Shown here piece by piece: positions 47,801 to 60,600 of a stretch of 64,000 bases of DNA. Both the position numbers and the translations under genes were made by a program. Origin of the DNA: Xestospongia muta (lineage: Eukaryota; Porifera; Demospongiae; Haplosclerida; Petrosiidae); assembly GCA_963693285.1 (NCBI GenBank), contig OY848920.1:5469135-5533134 (forward strand). The letters run 5' to 3'. How positions within the stretch are numbered: position 1 is the first letter of the stretch; each line of letters opens with the position of its first letter. The notes below the pieces were generated by a model. It did not search any database and was not told the DNA's origin. It worked only from the letters and a program-made list of their open reading frames with translations.

Positions 47801-49710
47801 CAATATAATGTTCATCTTCCTGATCAGACTTGGAATACACTTTACGAAAAAATTGGGGAATAAAGTCTTGTTCTCCATATGTACTAAGCATATTTTCACA
47901 AGACTTACAAAAGGCATACATTGTAAACTCCCTTGGGGAAACACTATGGCCAATTTCTCTTGAACTAGTATCAAACACACGGAGATTCTCAGGTGTTGTA
48001 CCGGCTGCACAAAATTCTTTAAGAATAGAATGAGGGCATATATGACTACGCAATAAAGGTGCAGTTCTTCTACATAAAATGCACTTTCGAAGATCTTTTA
48101 AACGATTAGTGGCTTTGGCATATTCACATAACACTAAATCTAGCATAAAAGATGCTTCTTCATCAAAACTTACTTTATCAAGACTGGTTATAGCTTTTCG
48201 TGCCTTTTCATAACAAGCTTCATGTAACTGCCTTTTTTCTCTGTCTTCTAGCGTACTAGAGGATAAATATAGTTCTTCTTGCCGGTAAAAGTGATAAAGC
48301 GACTTTGCTTTCAAGAGTAAAGCTAACTTTATTTGGCTATCAGAAAAATGTCTCTCACTGCTCTCTTGTAGAATTTTATCACACTGATTTATGCAATCAT
48401 TATAGTAGTTATACTTGTAACAACCTTGCGGACAGACAAGATGAGAGCCTAGGCAAAGTAAAATACAGATGATAAATTATTCATATATAAGAACTTCATA
48501 TCTTTGTATACATCAATTATAATACAATCTAAACGTTTACATATTTAAGAAATATTAAAAATCAACTACATACCATTTGATTGAAGAGAGGATGTCAATC
48601 CAGTAACAAGTAATTTAAAATCACAATCGTCACTTGTTTCAATCTCAGATAGAACATCAAAAAGGGGAAGGTCTAAGGATTTCAAAGCATCAGTGAAATA
48701 GTTACTGTGAATAAGATCCCAAACTACTAAACAAGCCTCCTTCTTCACTGAAAAGCTTCCACCTACAAGAAGTCCTACTAAAATTGTAAGAAGTCCTTCC
48801 TTAAGTAGTCCTTCTTTATTCGATTTGGCATGAAGGATACTTCTAATTCCAGAAAGCAACTCCTGGGCAGAAAATACACAATTTGAAAAGTGAACTTCAA
48901 ACTTGTCTGAACATGATGCTTTACCCAGAATCTCTGTTATGGTTTTGATGTCTTCACCTACTAGTTCAAGAATTTCACAACTCATTGAAGGAACGTAAGG
49001 AACAAGTCTACCAGCAGTAAACTTGCTATGAATCCTGATATCAAATTGAGGAGACTTACAAAATGGACTAAAAAAGTAAACTGAATCTAGACGGTTAAAG
49101 TAACAATGAAAACCAAGTTGAGATGAACAACTATAAAGAATCATGAGGTTGCCAACAATAAACTTGTGTGCAATCTAGAGAACAAGAAAATATAATTTTA
49201 CGGACTTTATGAAACAAGACATGACATAGCATGATAGTTTTATTGCTTTTTCTGGTTACCTGATCACCTGACAAGGTTTTCTTCATTTCTTCTAATTCAT
49301 AGAAGTTTTGGTATAATGAACCAGAATTTACTATATACTCTTGAATGTCTATACTTTTCTCAGTCAAAATACCAACAACGTTATGTGTCAGCAACAGTGA
49401 AAATACAAGAGGTGCAGCAAGGCCATCTCCCAATTCTATAGGAAAATATGATATTATGTCAATATCAAAAAAAAACAAAAAATAGCATCACTTTCAATAC
49501 AAATATTGCCTACTAGTATATTAACTAATTTTGATATTCACAAGTGCAGCTATTCTTCATAAATGTTAAATATAACATGGTATGTAAATGAATGTGCCTT
49601 AGATGCAGCTTAGTGCTTCTTACTACACAGTAACAGAAAAATATACCTACAAAGTGTGAAAAGCTACTTGTAAATTGTGGAGATCCAATATATATCATGC
49701 TGTGTGTATA

Positions 49711-49753
<43 letters not shown>

Positions 49754-50268
49754 ATTTGTAATGAAATTCCATGATTTTATTAGGATCATCCTGTTAGATA
49801 AATGGCTTTGTGTCAGTGGGTGTGTTCCAGTTTGAAACCCCACCCTAACACCTTAACCATGAATTAACTAAGACTTGTTCTTTTAGGATTACCCTACTTA
49901 TATATTAAAGGCAGTTTCAAGGTCCCAAAGTTTTAAATAGATACTAAGATATAGAGTATTTCCATCAATTAGACTTTATATGTACTATACTACATATTTT
50001 GTTGCGTATTAATACCTAAGAAAAATTTGGAGTGTAGTCCATAGAAAAGATCAATAGTTTGTTGAAGAAGAGATGATGTGCCAAGATGACATAACGCATC
50101 TAGTTGGAGTTCCAACAGAAGTTTAACTATCTCCTGAAGGGTGCTTTGAAGTATTCTTGCTATATCTTCTAGAGGAAAACTTTCTTGTTTTCCAGTAGAG
50201 AGCAAGAGGTTGATCTGTTCATTGCTGCTCTCAAAAAGACGCAATAACTTGCTCTCGCCGTCTTCCAT
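41812..50268 (-). CDS. 2358-residue two-unit protein with helical repeats and zinc motifs
   Basis: Nine exons: 50268-50016, 49435-49260, 49174-48574, 48448-46711, 46548-45392, 45344-45166, 45060-44469, 44346-42570 and 42415-41812. All introns are GT-AG and the total is 7077 nt. Intron phases run 1,0,1,2 and then 1,0,1,2, so exons 1-5 and 5-9 are two copies of one unit. Exon 5 fuses the end of unit 1 with the start of unit 2 in a single frame, which argues for one gene. Each unit has a short helical exon, an armadillo-like exon, and a large exon with a TPR-like start. The large exon then has CILC...RSHICPHSIL...FCKSCE (residues 466-527) or CLLC...RSHIWPRSIL...FCSSCE (1687-1748), HNH/treble-clef-like. 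Each unit ends with CWYC-x3-C-x2-C (937-947, 2174-2184), MYND-like. A PYIIY...GFFI module occurs in exons 4 and 8 and in altered form in exon 9. Function unknown; catalysis is not shown. Confidence 0.8.
45132..45152. repeat. (TG)n microsatellite in intron
   Basis: A TG run between exons 6 and 7 of the large gene. Confidence 0.85.
49716..49752. repeat. (TA)n microsatellite in first intron
   Basis: A TA run in the 580-bp first intron of the large gene. The rest of that intron shows no coding signal. Confidence 0.9.
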
Positions 50269-50269
50269 T

Positions 50270-51855
50270 GAGCCATATGACTAAGGGATGGTAGACTATA
50301 TCCGGGGGGAATCCCTACGTGGACAACAAAGGAAATAGTTAACTATTTATTAATAATCCGAAGTTGGGTTGATATGGCGTGTTGTGTTGCTGACTGCTTG
50401 TATACAGCTGACTTTGTGCAGTATATGGGTATATACAATTCACATTAACGAGAAATAGAGATGAAACAATCTTCAAAGGATGTGTAATTAAATTAGGGAG
50501 TGTTGAGGATATGTAAAAATGTAGTTGCACATGATGGACCAGGTCACTAGCAATCCACCAGTTAGACTAGTATCATTGCCAGTTATCTACTCAGTAAGGA
50601 GTTATATATATCATAGTATCAGCATCCTATGAGTTTATTGTCACTCCTATTCATTGCTCCTTAACATTATCCTCTTATAGACTGTGTCGTACCACGATGA
50701 CCTGTCTACTCTTTCCTCGTGTACTTACATGGCCTTCCTTCCAACCTCTTTTTGAGGTAACACTCTTGTTCAATGAGTCTGAATGTAACACTCCTATTCA
50801 CTTGGTACTAATCTGACCCTCCTGTTAAATGTGTCCTCTAATATAATTCTTCTATCCCCAGGACTATTATTCCACATCATGACAATACTCTCCTATTCAG
50901 TATTATATCCATTGTTCAATGAATTAACCTTCCTATTCATTGTGTAATCATTGGTACCCATTATGTCCTTGTCCCAATCATCATCTGACTCTATAATCCT
51001 ATGGTTTACTAAGTGCTAATGGAAACCTTTTTGTACACTATGTCCCAGTATTACCATATAATGTAGCCCTTCTGCAAAATGTTCATCAAACAGTTGTCAG
51101 TATTCATGTCCTCCTGTCTGCTGTGTCCTAATATAACCTTCTTGTGAAACGTTATTCTTTCTTGCTTGTATGAGCTTGTAATGTTGTCTATCATTTGTAA
51201 TTATTGTCTTAAAATCACCTTTGTTTGAATTTAACAGTTAATTAACTGTTTTAATTGTTTTTGATTTAATAGATCAGCTGAGGTCATCATTCAATGTCTG
51301 CTGCATTTCACCTGCCTGCCTTTCATGCACCATTATATCATATGATCATTTTAACTAATTATAAGTGTACATTCAGTTTCTCATGAAGTGGAAAACAAAG
51401 TGTCTTGACCACATTTTCATCATTTGATGGAATTAGTATATATAGATGTTGAATGTCATTCTGACAAATGCCATTGAAGTATTGATTCTGTATGAACAAG
51501 AGGTATTAAAACATGTACCTACATATGGTGATATCATATAGTCACTGTAAATATTTGTGTATTATTTCAACCTGTTGTAGCATGTTTAATTAGGCAATAT
51601 TTGACAAGACAATTTATTAATTTTGAACAAGTACTTTATCTTATGAGATATATAAGTATACAGTTTGTAGAGTATGTCAATATAGTAAGTCATGTGTTGT
51701 TTACTAGAGCTAGCTTGTTGTGACTACTGGTTAGTTTACTTCTTCAACTGTTGGACAATAAACTACATTTTGGCTTCTTAATTGGCTTTGTGTATATAAG
51801 ATACGTATATAAAATGCTTCATATTATATTCTGGATGTAAAACCTTGTGGTAGCA
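50270..51855. repeat. Intergenic with degenerate ~35-45 bp minisatellite
   Basis: 50690-51150 contains many diverged copies of a motif around CTAATATAACCTTCCTGTTCA and ending TGTGTCC. The same motif recurs at 55380-56400. No gene is seen. The first 300 bp should hold the promoter of the 2358-residue gene, but no clear element is visible. Confidence 0.5.
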
Positions 51856-52390
51856 GATTATGTCTGATGCTGATGCATAAACTATCAAAATAAGTTATTA
51901 TTGTATTACAGGATGAACTACAATATATACAATACATACATGGATTCACCATCTCTTGAGACAACTATTCCAATAGTAATTATGCATACGTATGCATACA
52001 GTGATAGATCATGTCTGATGTTGATGCATAAAGTATCAACATAAGTCATATTGGATTACATCATGACCTAAAACATTTACACTACATGTATTCATATGTC
52101 TCTTGGGACACACATTCCAATCATTGATAACTTAATTTCACATGTATATCAGACTTTATGGCTTCAAGCTTGTAATGTAAACATGTAAGATATTCCATTA
52201 CAAACTTGATTATACATGTATATTATATTGCACACAATATTATAATTTCATTTACTGACCCTGCATAACACCCTACATTCTTCATATATTCCCAAAATAT
52301 TATAGTGGCAGACAACTCAGTGTGGTAAATTTGTCTCTCTCATACTTGGGACACACATTCCAATAGTAATTATGTGTAAATGTATATACC
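51856..52390. repeat. Imperfect tandem repeats of ~150 bp
   Basis: TGTCTGATG(C/T)TGATGCATAAA, followed by a CTTGGGACA/CTTGAGACA stretch and TTCCAATAGTAATTATG, recurs at about 51860 and 52010 and in part near 52340. Confidence 0.6.
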
Positions 52391-52610
52391 TACATATAGC
52401 TTATTTACACTGTAGGTCACATGGTAACAACAATATACTAAATACAATAACTAAACTCAATTGTAATTATGTACATATGTGTATTGTTAATTAGGTTATA
52501 ATGTTTCCCAAAACTTTGCAAAGACAATTAAAGTGACCAACTCAAGCTATATAAATGAACTATAAATATTTGTTTGATTGTTCAGTTTGTTTGGTTCAGT
52601 TAACGTAAAT

Positions 52611-53404
52611 ATGGCAGTTCCACAGAAGGTTTCATTGCAAAAATGGTTGCGTATTCTACATGTCATAACCATTGGTCTTCTTTTAACATCAGCTGGTCTT
52701 TTTGGACTCGGAAGTAATTTTTCTCATTCCAATAATTTTACAAGAGGGCAAAGTTGTCCTTTATATTACACTAATCATTCAAGTAAATTGCCATGTGTAC
52801 TTGCAATTGGTGGAGAAGTGTTGGCTGCACTTGGTCTGATAATATTGGTCATTATAATTATATTAAAGATGACTTCTATAATCAAAGAGTAAGTCAGTCT
52901 ATAACTATTTAAAAACAATGTTAATACTAGCTATAAGCTAATTTGAATCTATTCTATTACAGGAGCAAATGCATTTGGAGAGTAGAATTTAGCATTCTAC
53001 TTATTTCCATTATAGTTGCTGTTACTGCTGCCATTGTTCTTAGTTCAGGATGGGGTATTACATGTCAATCATTGTAAGTATCTACAATACAGAATAATAA
53101 AAAATTATGTTTTGATATTTTAGAAAACATCTGAACTTTGAGTGCAATGTCGGTGTTCTTAGATTAATTACAGCATCTATAGTAAGTATAATGGTATACC
53201 ACAGCTACTAAAGCTAAATGGTTAATGTATGTATATTAAATTGTAAATTGTATAAACAGATTTTACTGTTATATCCATGCACTTATAAATGACATATAAT
53301 TTTTTCTATAGGTTCTTGCAGGCCTTGCCCTTTTGATGCTCGTTCTAAGTTCAATTCTTACTATTTTAACAATACAGTTAGCATACAAAGAGAATTCATT
53401 GTGA
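52611..53404 (+). CDS. Four-TM membrane protein, dispersed intact paralogue
   Basis: Four exons: 52611-52888, 52963-53073, 53124-53181 and 53312-53404. Introns are GT-AG with phases 2, 2, 0, the same as in the minus-strand gene at 17408-19215. The total is 540 nt, 179 residues. The start is the ATG of MAVPQKVSLQKW, because the open frame upstream of it has no ATG. TM segments begin near VITIGLLLTSAGLFGLG, GEVLAALGLIILVIIIIL, ILLISIIVAVTAAIVLSSGW and VLAGLALLMLVLSSIL. Outer loop 1 has two Cys (GQSCPLYYTN...LPC) with NHS and NFT glycosylation sites. Loop 2 has GWGITC and FEC. A fourth-exon AYKEN tail matches the relic at 3793. It is on the opposite strand and 33 kb from the array, so the family spread beyond the tandem cluster. 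Function unknown. Confidence 0.8.
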
Positions 53405-53939
53405 TCATGCAAGAGGTTATGTATATCATTGACCCAAAGGATTGACATATCGTTTTTCTACAAGTATTTCATCATAACATGCACACACTCTAATTACATA
53501 CAGATTATGTTTCTGATATATACATATATGTACATACAATATTATTATCATAATGTATACATGTATAATTTACATACATAACAATCACCATGCATATCGA
53601 ATAACTTAATAAAATTCCTGAAACCAATAACCTTATATGTTATCAAACTTAAAGGGAGGGTGACATGCAACATAATTATGACAGTTTTTTATTGATGCAT
53701 TTTGTTTCTTGAGTAATTTATATATCATGAAAAAATTTGAAATTTTTCTATCCTTTTATCATGGAGAAACAGAGGGTTTATTTCACCCTGTCTCCACCCT
53801 ACCAGCCTGTCTTCCTGTTGTGGTCTAGATAGGGCGTGGCCACGTGGTGATGTCAGTGTACTATCTTGTTTAGATAGCTCACATGAATGCTTCTGATAAT
53901 AGTTCAATGATCTATGCCTTTCCTGCTCATTCTCATCAT

Positions 53940-54622
53940 TTGAACAGTCAGGTTTAGAATCAGATGAGAGTTCTTTTGAAACTATTGAACCCTACCAGTT
54001 TGAGCTCCTAGCTAGTCATAGTGATCCATCTGCTGTATCTTTTAAACAGATGAAGGGTCATAAGATGAAGGAAGACTTAACAACACTGATTGGTAAAAAT
54101 AAAATCGTTGTACTTTCTTCTTTACTATGAGCTTTTAATGGGATGTAGCCTGCTATCTAGTTGTTTGTTTTGTAGGTGCCAATGTGGGCACTGTAGAGAA
54201 ATGCCTACTAGCAAGGAGTGCATTTGCTGTCGTGAGATAGATACAATCTTTCAGAAAATGTTAATGAGCGAGAGTCAAATAGATTGTATCACTGATCATA
54301 ATGGTTTTGAGGCTGTTGTCTCAAAGTATGGCTGATGCAAGCAGCATACTTCAGTTACAGGCAACGCTATTGTGAACCATCAGGGAAACTGTTCATGAGT
54401 AAGTGTTCCAACAATGCTACTATCAAAATGCACATGTGAAATCTATGTACATGTACAATTTTTAGGAAGTATTGGTTCACTTCTTATTACCAATTGATAT
54501 CATGGTGCTGGGATTGGCATGGCAAAAATGTGAGGAGAGTCCTGCCAAGTTGTGCAGTAAATAAAATAAGATCTGCTTTTCCCTCAGCAAGTTATGCTGG
54601 ATTCAAATATCCGGACTTATGA
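53940..54622 (+). pseudogene. Broken P2X7-cytosolic-domain-like gene
   Basis: Colinear pieces match the zinc-binding cytosolic ('ballast') domain of P2X7 receptors and related stand-alone animal proteins: EPYQFEL, CRCQCGHCREMPTSKECICC, CITDHNGFEAV, AYFSYRQRYCEPSGKL, WCWDWHGKNVRRVLPSCAV and a GFKYPDL end at 54622. The pieces sit on two or three exons. The exon junction near 54093/54175 is out of phase by one base, and the frame shifts between the AVVSK and WLMQAAY segments near 54330. No receptor channel part is present. It is probably a dead copy of the stand-alone type, although a single sequencing error could explain each break. Confidence 0.6.
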
Positions 54623-57600
54623 ACATAGTTATATTGTGTATGATTATTAACAGATCGTAAGTTATCAAATACTTTGAATCAATTATATCTACTTTTATGA
54701 CCCCTTATTGCACTTCCTTTTTCAGGTCTTGCATAACCACTGCAGAGTGGCTCTGGTGCTGTGTATGAAGTAACAATAGAACCACCATGTACACATAATT
54801 CCATTGTTTCCTGTATGAGGTTCCTAATGTAACCTGTATAATATATATACAAACATTTCATACACATTATTATTGCAATTTTAGTTCTCTTATGTACAAT
54901 TTAGACATGATAAGTAAGAATGTGTGAAGTATAGACACCAACTTGAACCCTTTGTGCTTAAGAAGATGCTTATAAATCTTTTAAAGTACTAATTGAAGTG
55001 CTAATGCTATATGTTATAAAGTTATAATGTTATAAAGTGCTCAAACATAAGTGCTTGTAGTTGAAATACTTGAAAGCACCTTTAAGTATTTCAAAAAATG
55101 TGTTGAAAGTGCTTATAAGCACAAATACTTAAGTGTTTGCCACATGTCTGTAGTGTGCACTCACCCTTGAAACTTCTTTTTGGCTTTATTTGTGTTTGAG
55201 CATTCCTCTGTGCATGTGATATGCTGGCTTCAATGGACATGCTCCTAGGCAGCACTTCAGATTCAGTAGATTCTTCTATCCTGGTCCTTCACCAGAGTTG
55301 TAAGACTATGCTCTACATATCACTTCTGATAGGAGAAGACCTTCAGTTGTTTTAATGTCATTCTCCTGTCTATTATTTTTCAATGTGACTCTTATATTTG
55401 TTGTACAGAAATCTAACAATTCATCTTTATATAACATTTTTGACCATAATGTCCTACTGAAAGCCTTACATCAATTGTGTTTTAACTACTGTTCGGTCTT
55501 CTAATGTAAGCTATTCCGTCCACTGTGTTTCTTTTCAATGTGTTCAAAAATATCACAACTCTATGCAGTCCTTTAATATTACATTCATTTTCACTATCTT
55601 CCTGAAGTACATATGTTCATATTGTCTAATATTGTCTACTTGTACTACTAAAAAGCCCTTTTTGCTCTGATTTAATATTCCCTTGACATAAAACTAGATC
55701 TGTCAAATGTACCTACAATAACAGATATATAATAACAAATTCAGTCAGCAGCAACTATATAATCCATGTCTGAATGACACATGGAATTAAACCATCTTTT
55801 GTAGCCTTTATTGAGTTTTGATTTCTTTACAAGTAAGGAATGCTACCTTCTCATACCAAGTGTAGTGAACATGATGTCTAACATTTAAAGTCAATTTTGT
55901 ATCTGCTGTTCAAACTCTGTTTTCTTATAGATCTGATATCTAGTCTTTTTATTAAATTTTGTGGCAATTTTTTCTCCTTCCCTATAGTTACATCCACTTC
56001 TCATTGAATATTGTTGTGTGGATTCTCAAGAATGAAAAATGAAACTAACCTGCCTAATTTAACCGCAAAGCTCTTCAAATTGGGTGTGCATGACCGGTTA
56101 AAGCTGAAGTTGATAACTTCTGTAAATTGAGAATTAATCTTTAAACAATAATTAGCTTCTGCTTACTCTCCAATTAGTGTAATATGTCTTAAGTTATAGT
56201 AGTCTTCCTGGCAATTGTTTCTTATATTACGAAACTGCCCTGTCATCCTATGTATTCACTTCTTTTCTGTGCCCTAATGTAACCCTCTGTCCCACTCCTT
56301 TACTCACTGTGTCATATTGTCACCCAAGGTGTCTACAAAATTGTTCACTTTGTCTGAACGCAAGTCTTTTGTTCACTTTACTATCTATGATCCAAATGTA
56401 CATCTACTGTTAATAATTTCATCCTGTTCTTTGAACTGTCACATGTTATTTTCCGTTTGAGGTATTACTTCACTAAGGTTTGGTACTGATGTGGATTGAA
56501 AGTCAGGTAGTTCTTAATCACTATGGGAGCAGCCATTTCCTTCAGGACATACCTATATATTGAACACTACCATGCTTATGAAAAATATATTAGAGATATC
56601 AAAATGTTAAAATACAAAACTACTAATGTAGTGTTCAAAAGGCATAACTTATGATGAAGACACTGTCAGCAACAAAATGAACACAAAATCTATTATTTTA
56701 AAAATAAATGAAATATATGCATGGCAAGTAATATTACTTGGTTTCTTTAGCTATAAGTACACGAGTCTTCTCTCCTTTTGCATGATGTTTCACTATTGGC
56801 CCCTCAATTGCCTCAATAACCACTTTTTATGTGATATCTCTGTTACCATATAAACAAACCAACTTCAAATTTTCCTGATAAATTTGACTATCTTCTACAC
56901 TACTTTGTTCTAGCTCGGCCCAAATGTTTTCATTGGCTTCCAAAGCAAACCAATTTGTCACACTCATAGTTAATCTCAGTTAGGAGACCAATCAGTTTGG
57001 GTTCTCCACTAGTGGACCACTAATATCTATAATGTAGAGAAAAATAATATAATAAAGTTTTTCAAGATATTAATGATGATGTTAACAGTATCCTAATTAA
57101 TTGTTGTCACAACATAGTACTACATACTAAGGGTGTGGTACATAGTGTGCATGTGTGTACCCAGTTTGTACACTATACCATAGGCTAGTGTACAATATTC
57201 ACTAATTAAACTAGAATTATCAAATTAACATCTTACCTCATCAAAACTCATAGTCAAAAAGATAACAGTTTCTTCAGCTTACTAAGTCATCATTTTCATA
57301 GCACAGTTACATCTCGACTATATACTCTAGCAGAACAAAGGAACTGATTTATATAGAGAGAGAGAGAGAGAAAGAGAGAGAAAACCTCTACCATCTCTTT
57401 TTAATAATGGTACAGACATTGCAGGGACTGCTTTTTGCAATTGTTACACACTGATATCCTTCTAAATCATATAGTAGTAGTGCATAACAATGCTCAGCCA
57501 AAAAAATAAAAGCATCAGTTGCATTGAATATACTTCGCTGCTAGCAATTCAACTAAATTAAGCTCCGGCTTGATTTCGTTGACGAGAGTACTAATCTCGC

Positions 57601-57686
57601 ACACATATTGACCTAATTGAAATAAAAATGTAAGGCAGGAAGTTTGCGTAAGGTCACTCCCTCATACCGGTAAATTGTTGAGCCCT
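54623..57686. other. Long intergenic stretch with degenerate repeats
   Basis: 54960-55140 is dense in AAGTGCTT, AAGTACTT and their complements (a degenerate palindromic repeat). 55380-56420 carries the CTAATGTAACC...CACTGTGTC minisatellite shared with 50690-51150. 57356-57385 is a (GA)n run. No open frame with a recognisable domain is seen. Confidence 0.5.
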
Positions 57687-60600
57687 ATGGCAGCGAAAGA
57701 ATTAACTGACCCTCAGCTAGGTTTGTTACCAAAAATAAAATTCTGCAAACAAAGATGTTGTTTGTACACTCTCTTCAATTTCTTGTAGACATTACTCGTT
57801 TGGTTGATGTTCAGGATTTGTTGAAAAACAGGCACTTCTTGGAAAGAAACTGGCTAACTCTTGGTCTCCAGCTTGGTCTTCTAAAGAATACATTGGAGAC
57901 TGTTGAAGCAAAATATGGGACAGATGTTAGTCGATGTCTTTTGGAGTGCTTGTCTCTATGGTTACGAAGAGCCGACAAAGTTGATGAGAAAGGTGGACCT
58001 ACTTGGGATACTTTAGCTACTGCTCTTAGTAAGATTGGAGAAAATACTTCTGTTCACAACACCAGATTAAAAAGTATATATATATAAAACAAATAAATAA
58101 TCTGTATAACTCTATTATTATATGTATAGTGAAAGAAGAAGCTCTTCAGAAACTTTTTATCATACTGTCACAAAGTTTACACAATCCTGTAAAAGTATCT
58201 CAGCTCTTGTTTAGTGAGAGATGTATCAGTGAAGCAACACTTGACGTGATTGAGACATTAGAAGTCCCACTCGATGAGAAGAAGGCAACTTTGTTGGCTG
58301 CTATGCATACAACTGATCACAAGAACTTGAAAGTGTTAGTTACAGTATTATCAAAGTTTCAGGAGACAGAACATGTATATACAGGAATTGTCAATGAATA
58401 TGGTAAAATATGATAAAAGGTTTTGATTTTACAATAATTTCTTTTTTTCTTTATAGTTCAAAAGTTTCTAGATGATCCAGTTGAAGACACAGTAGCAAAA
58501 GTTAATACCGATCAGATGAGTCTTGAAGATCAGGCCAGTGACATCTTACGTTGTCACTATGGCGTTATTTCTCAGTCTCTTCACTATCCTATTAGAGTAG
58601 CACAACTGCTTCATGGAGAGAAACTTATTTCAGAGTTGACACTAGCTAATATAGAGACTTGTAATCAACCAGCGACATTGCTTTTAAAGTCTGTACGTAA
58701 CAGTGTTCATAACAACTACCAGAACATAGAGGTATTTGCTAGTGTACTCCAGCAGTTCAGTGACAATATACATTTGGGAGACTATGGTAAGTGATACAGT
58801 CATATATCTTATAAATTGCTTTAAAAATAGATCAAGCTTTTGATGACAGAAATAGACAAAAAGTGAAACCTTTTTCCAGTGAAGGTTTGTTGGTTTAGAC
58901 CATAACATTATATATTTTGCTTCTTTATATAGTTAGTCCATCTTATGACAGCTCTAAAACACAAGGTAATCAATAAGTTATGTGGTTTACTTTATGTAAG
59001 AACTCCATATTATTCTTGTATCAGGAGAAGGTATTTTTGTTCCTCGACACATGAGTGCCAGATTTCATTCAATGAGAGTAAAATTTGGAACAACCTTCAA
59101 CAAAATCAGAGATGCCATTAATGATACGTCTCTACCAGTGAACAGATTGAAATGCTTTCTCCAAGATTGTTATCCTGAACTCACTCCCAAGTTAACATGT
59201 CCTAGCAGTGATACCATTGATGGCATACTTGATGTTGTTAAGGAGAAATGTACATTGATTGATGTCTGTATTCTAGAGGCTATTGCAGAGCGTTTTGATA
59301 TCACAAAAGCTGATATTCATATTAAAGCATATAAAGATGCAATCGATGAGTTTTGTCGAACAGTGACAGTTCGTCTATGTTTAGAAGAATCATTTGAAAT
59401 GTCAAGAAGTTCTCCTCTCAAATGTGAGACTGCTACATTTGTTCTTGAATGGAATCCAGATGAGACTTCACTGGCTGACATTAAAAACCTTCTCTCAGTT
59501 GCTTTTGAAAGACTAAATAAGAGGGTTAAAGTAATTGTTGTGAGAGAGGGCAACTCTATCACTGTGACCTGTACCTTTTCTTTCAATCTAACAGCATTAC
59601 TTATTTCCAAAGCTCAGAAGACTATTGAAGTAGTAAAGAAAGAAGGATTAATTAGAATGACAATTGGTCATTGCATCATTTATGATAGACACAAAAGAAA
59701 CGAGGTTAGTGAATAGTACTATTAGACAACAAATTACTACCTGTATTGTTTTGGTATATAGAAAGTTGAACCTATTGTTGAAGAGAACACAAAGGAATTT
59801 AAAAACCAGCTAGAACTACAATCATCCATGGATCAGGAGAAAAAAGGCTATGGAAATGAAGGTAGTTATGAACAATGTAAAGTATTTGTAATGTCAACAC
59901 TAACCAGGAATTTTTTTATATATGGTCATTTTTATAGTTACTACGTAACTGACATAGTATTGTTAACGTTTTTAGTCATGTTTTGAAAAACAAGCTATCT
60001 CTGATGTAGTCTATGCTTTCATACATCACTACCAATAGTGATGTGTCATATTAATATATCGATTTATTATTCCAGATTCAATGTCACTCATCAGTTATAA
60101 TTATAGTGGTGAATAAGATACCTAAACAGATCAACAATATACATAGTATATAGCTAGTTTCAGTGTGTCACAAATCTATGCATACATATCTTCATAGCTC
60201 ATTAAACATACTCAACAACCTGCTAATATACAGTACATATACAGAGTTATACTCATATATGATACTCATATAACGTATTCATTTGTAAAAGTGACATATC
60301 ACTTTTAGCAGTGATATATACCATTATATTATCCTCAATTAAGTAATCTCTCCTCATAGCGACTGGAAAGAAGTTACTTTTGGAATCAGCTGAGACACAA
60401 AAAGAGAATCATGTTGTACAAGATATAATCACATCATTGACTCTACAGCTACAAGAGAGAGACGAGCAGATTGAGAAGTTAAAACAGAGCTTGAGAGGTA
60501 GCTACAATTACTTACTTCCAATTGTATGCATGAGAATTTTATTATTCATAGCTTTAGATTTATAAGTATATTGCTCCTATCTTGGTTTGCATTATTGTCT

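Noticed and set aside
41812..50268. Two separate tandem genes
   Set aside because: Exon 5 (46548-45392) joins the end of unit 1 and the start of unit 2 in one open frame, and all eight introns keep phase over the whole length.
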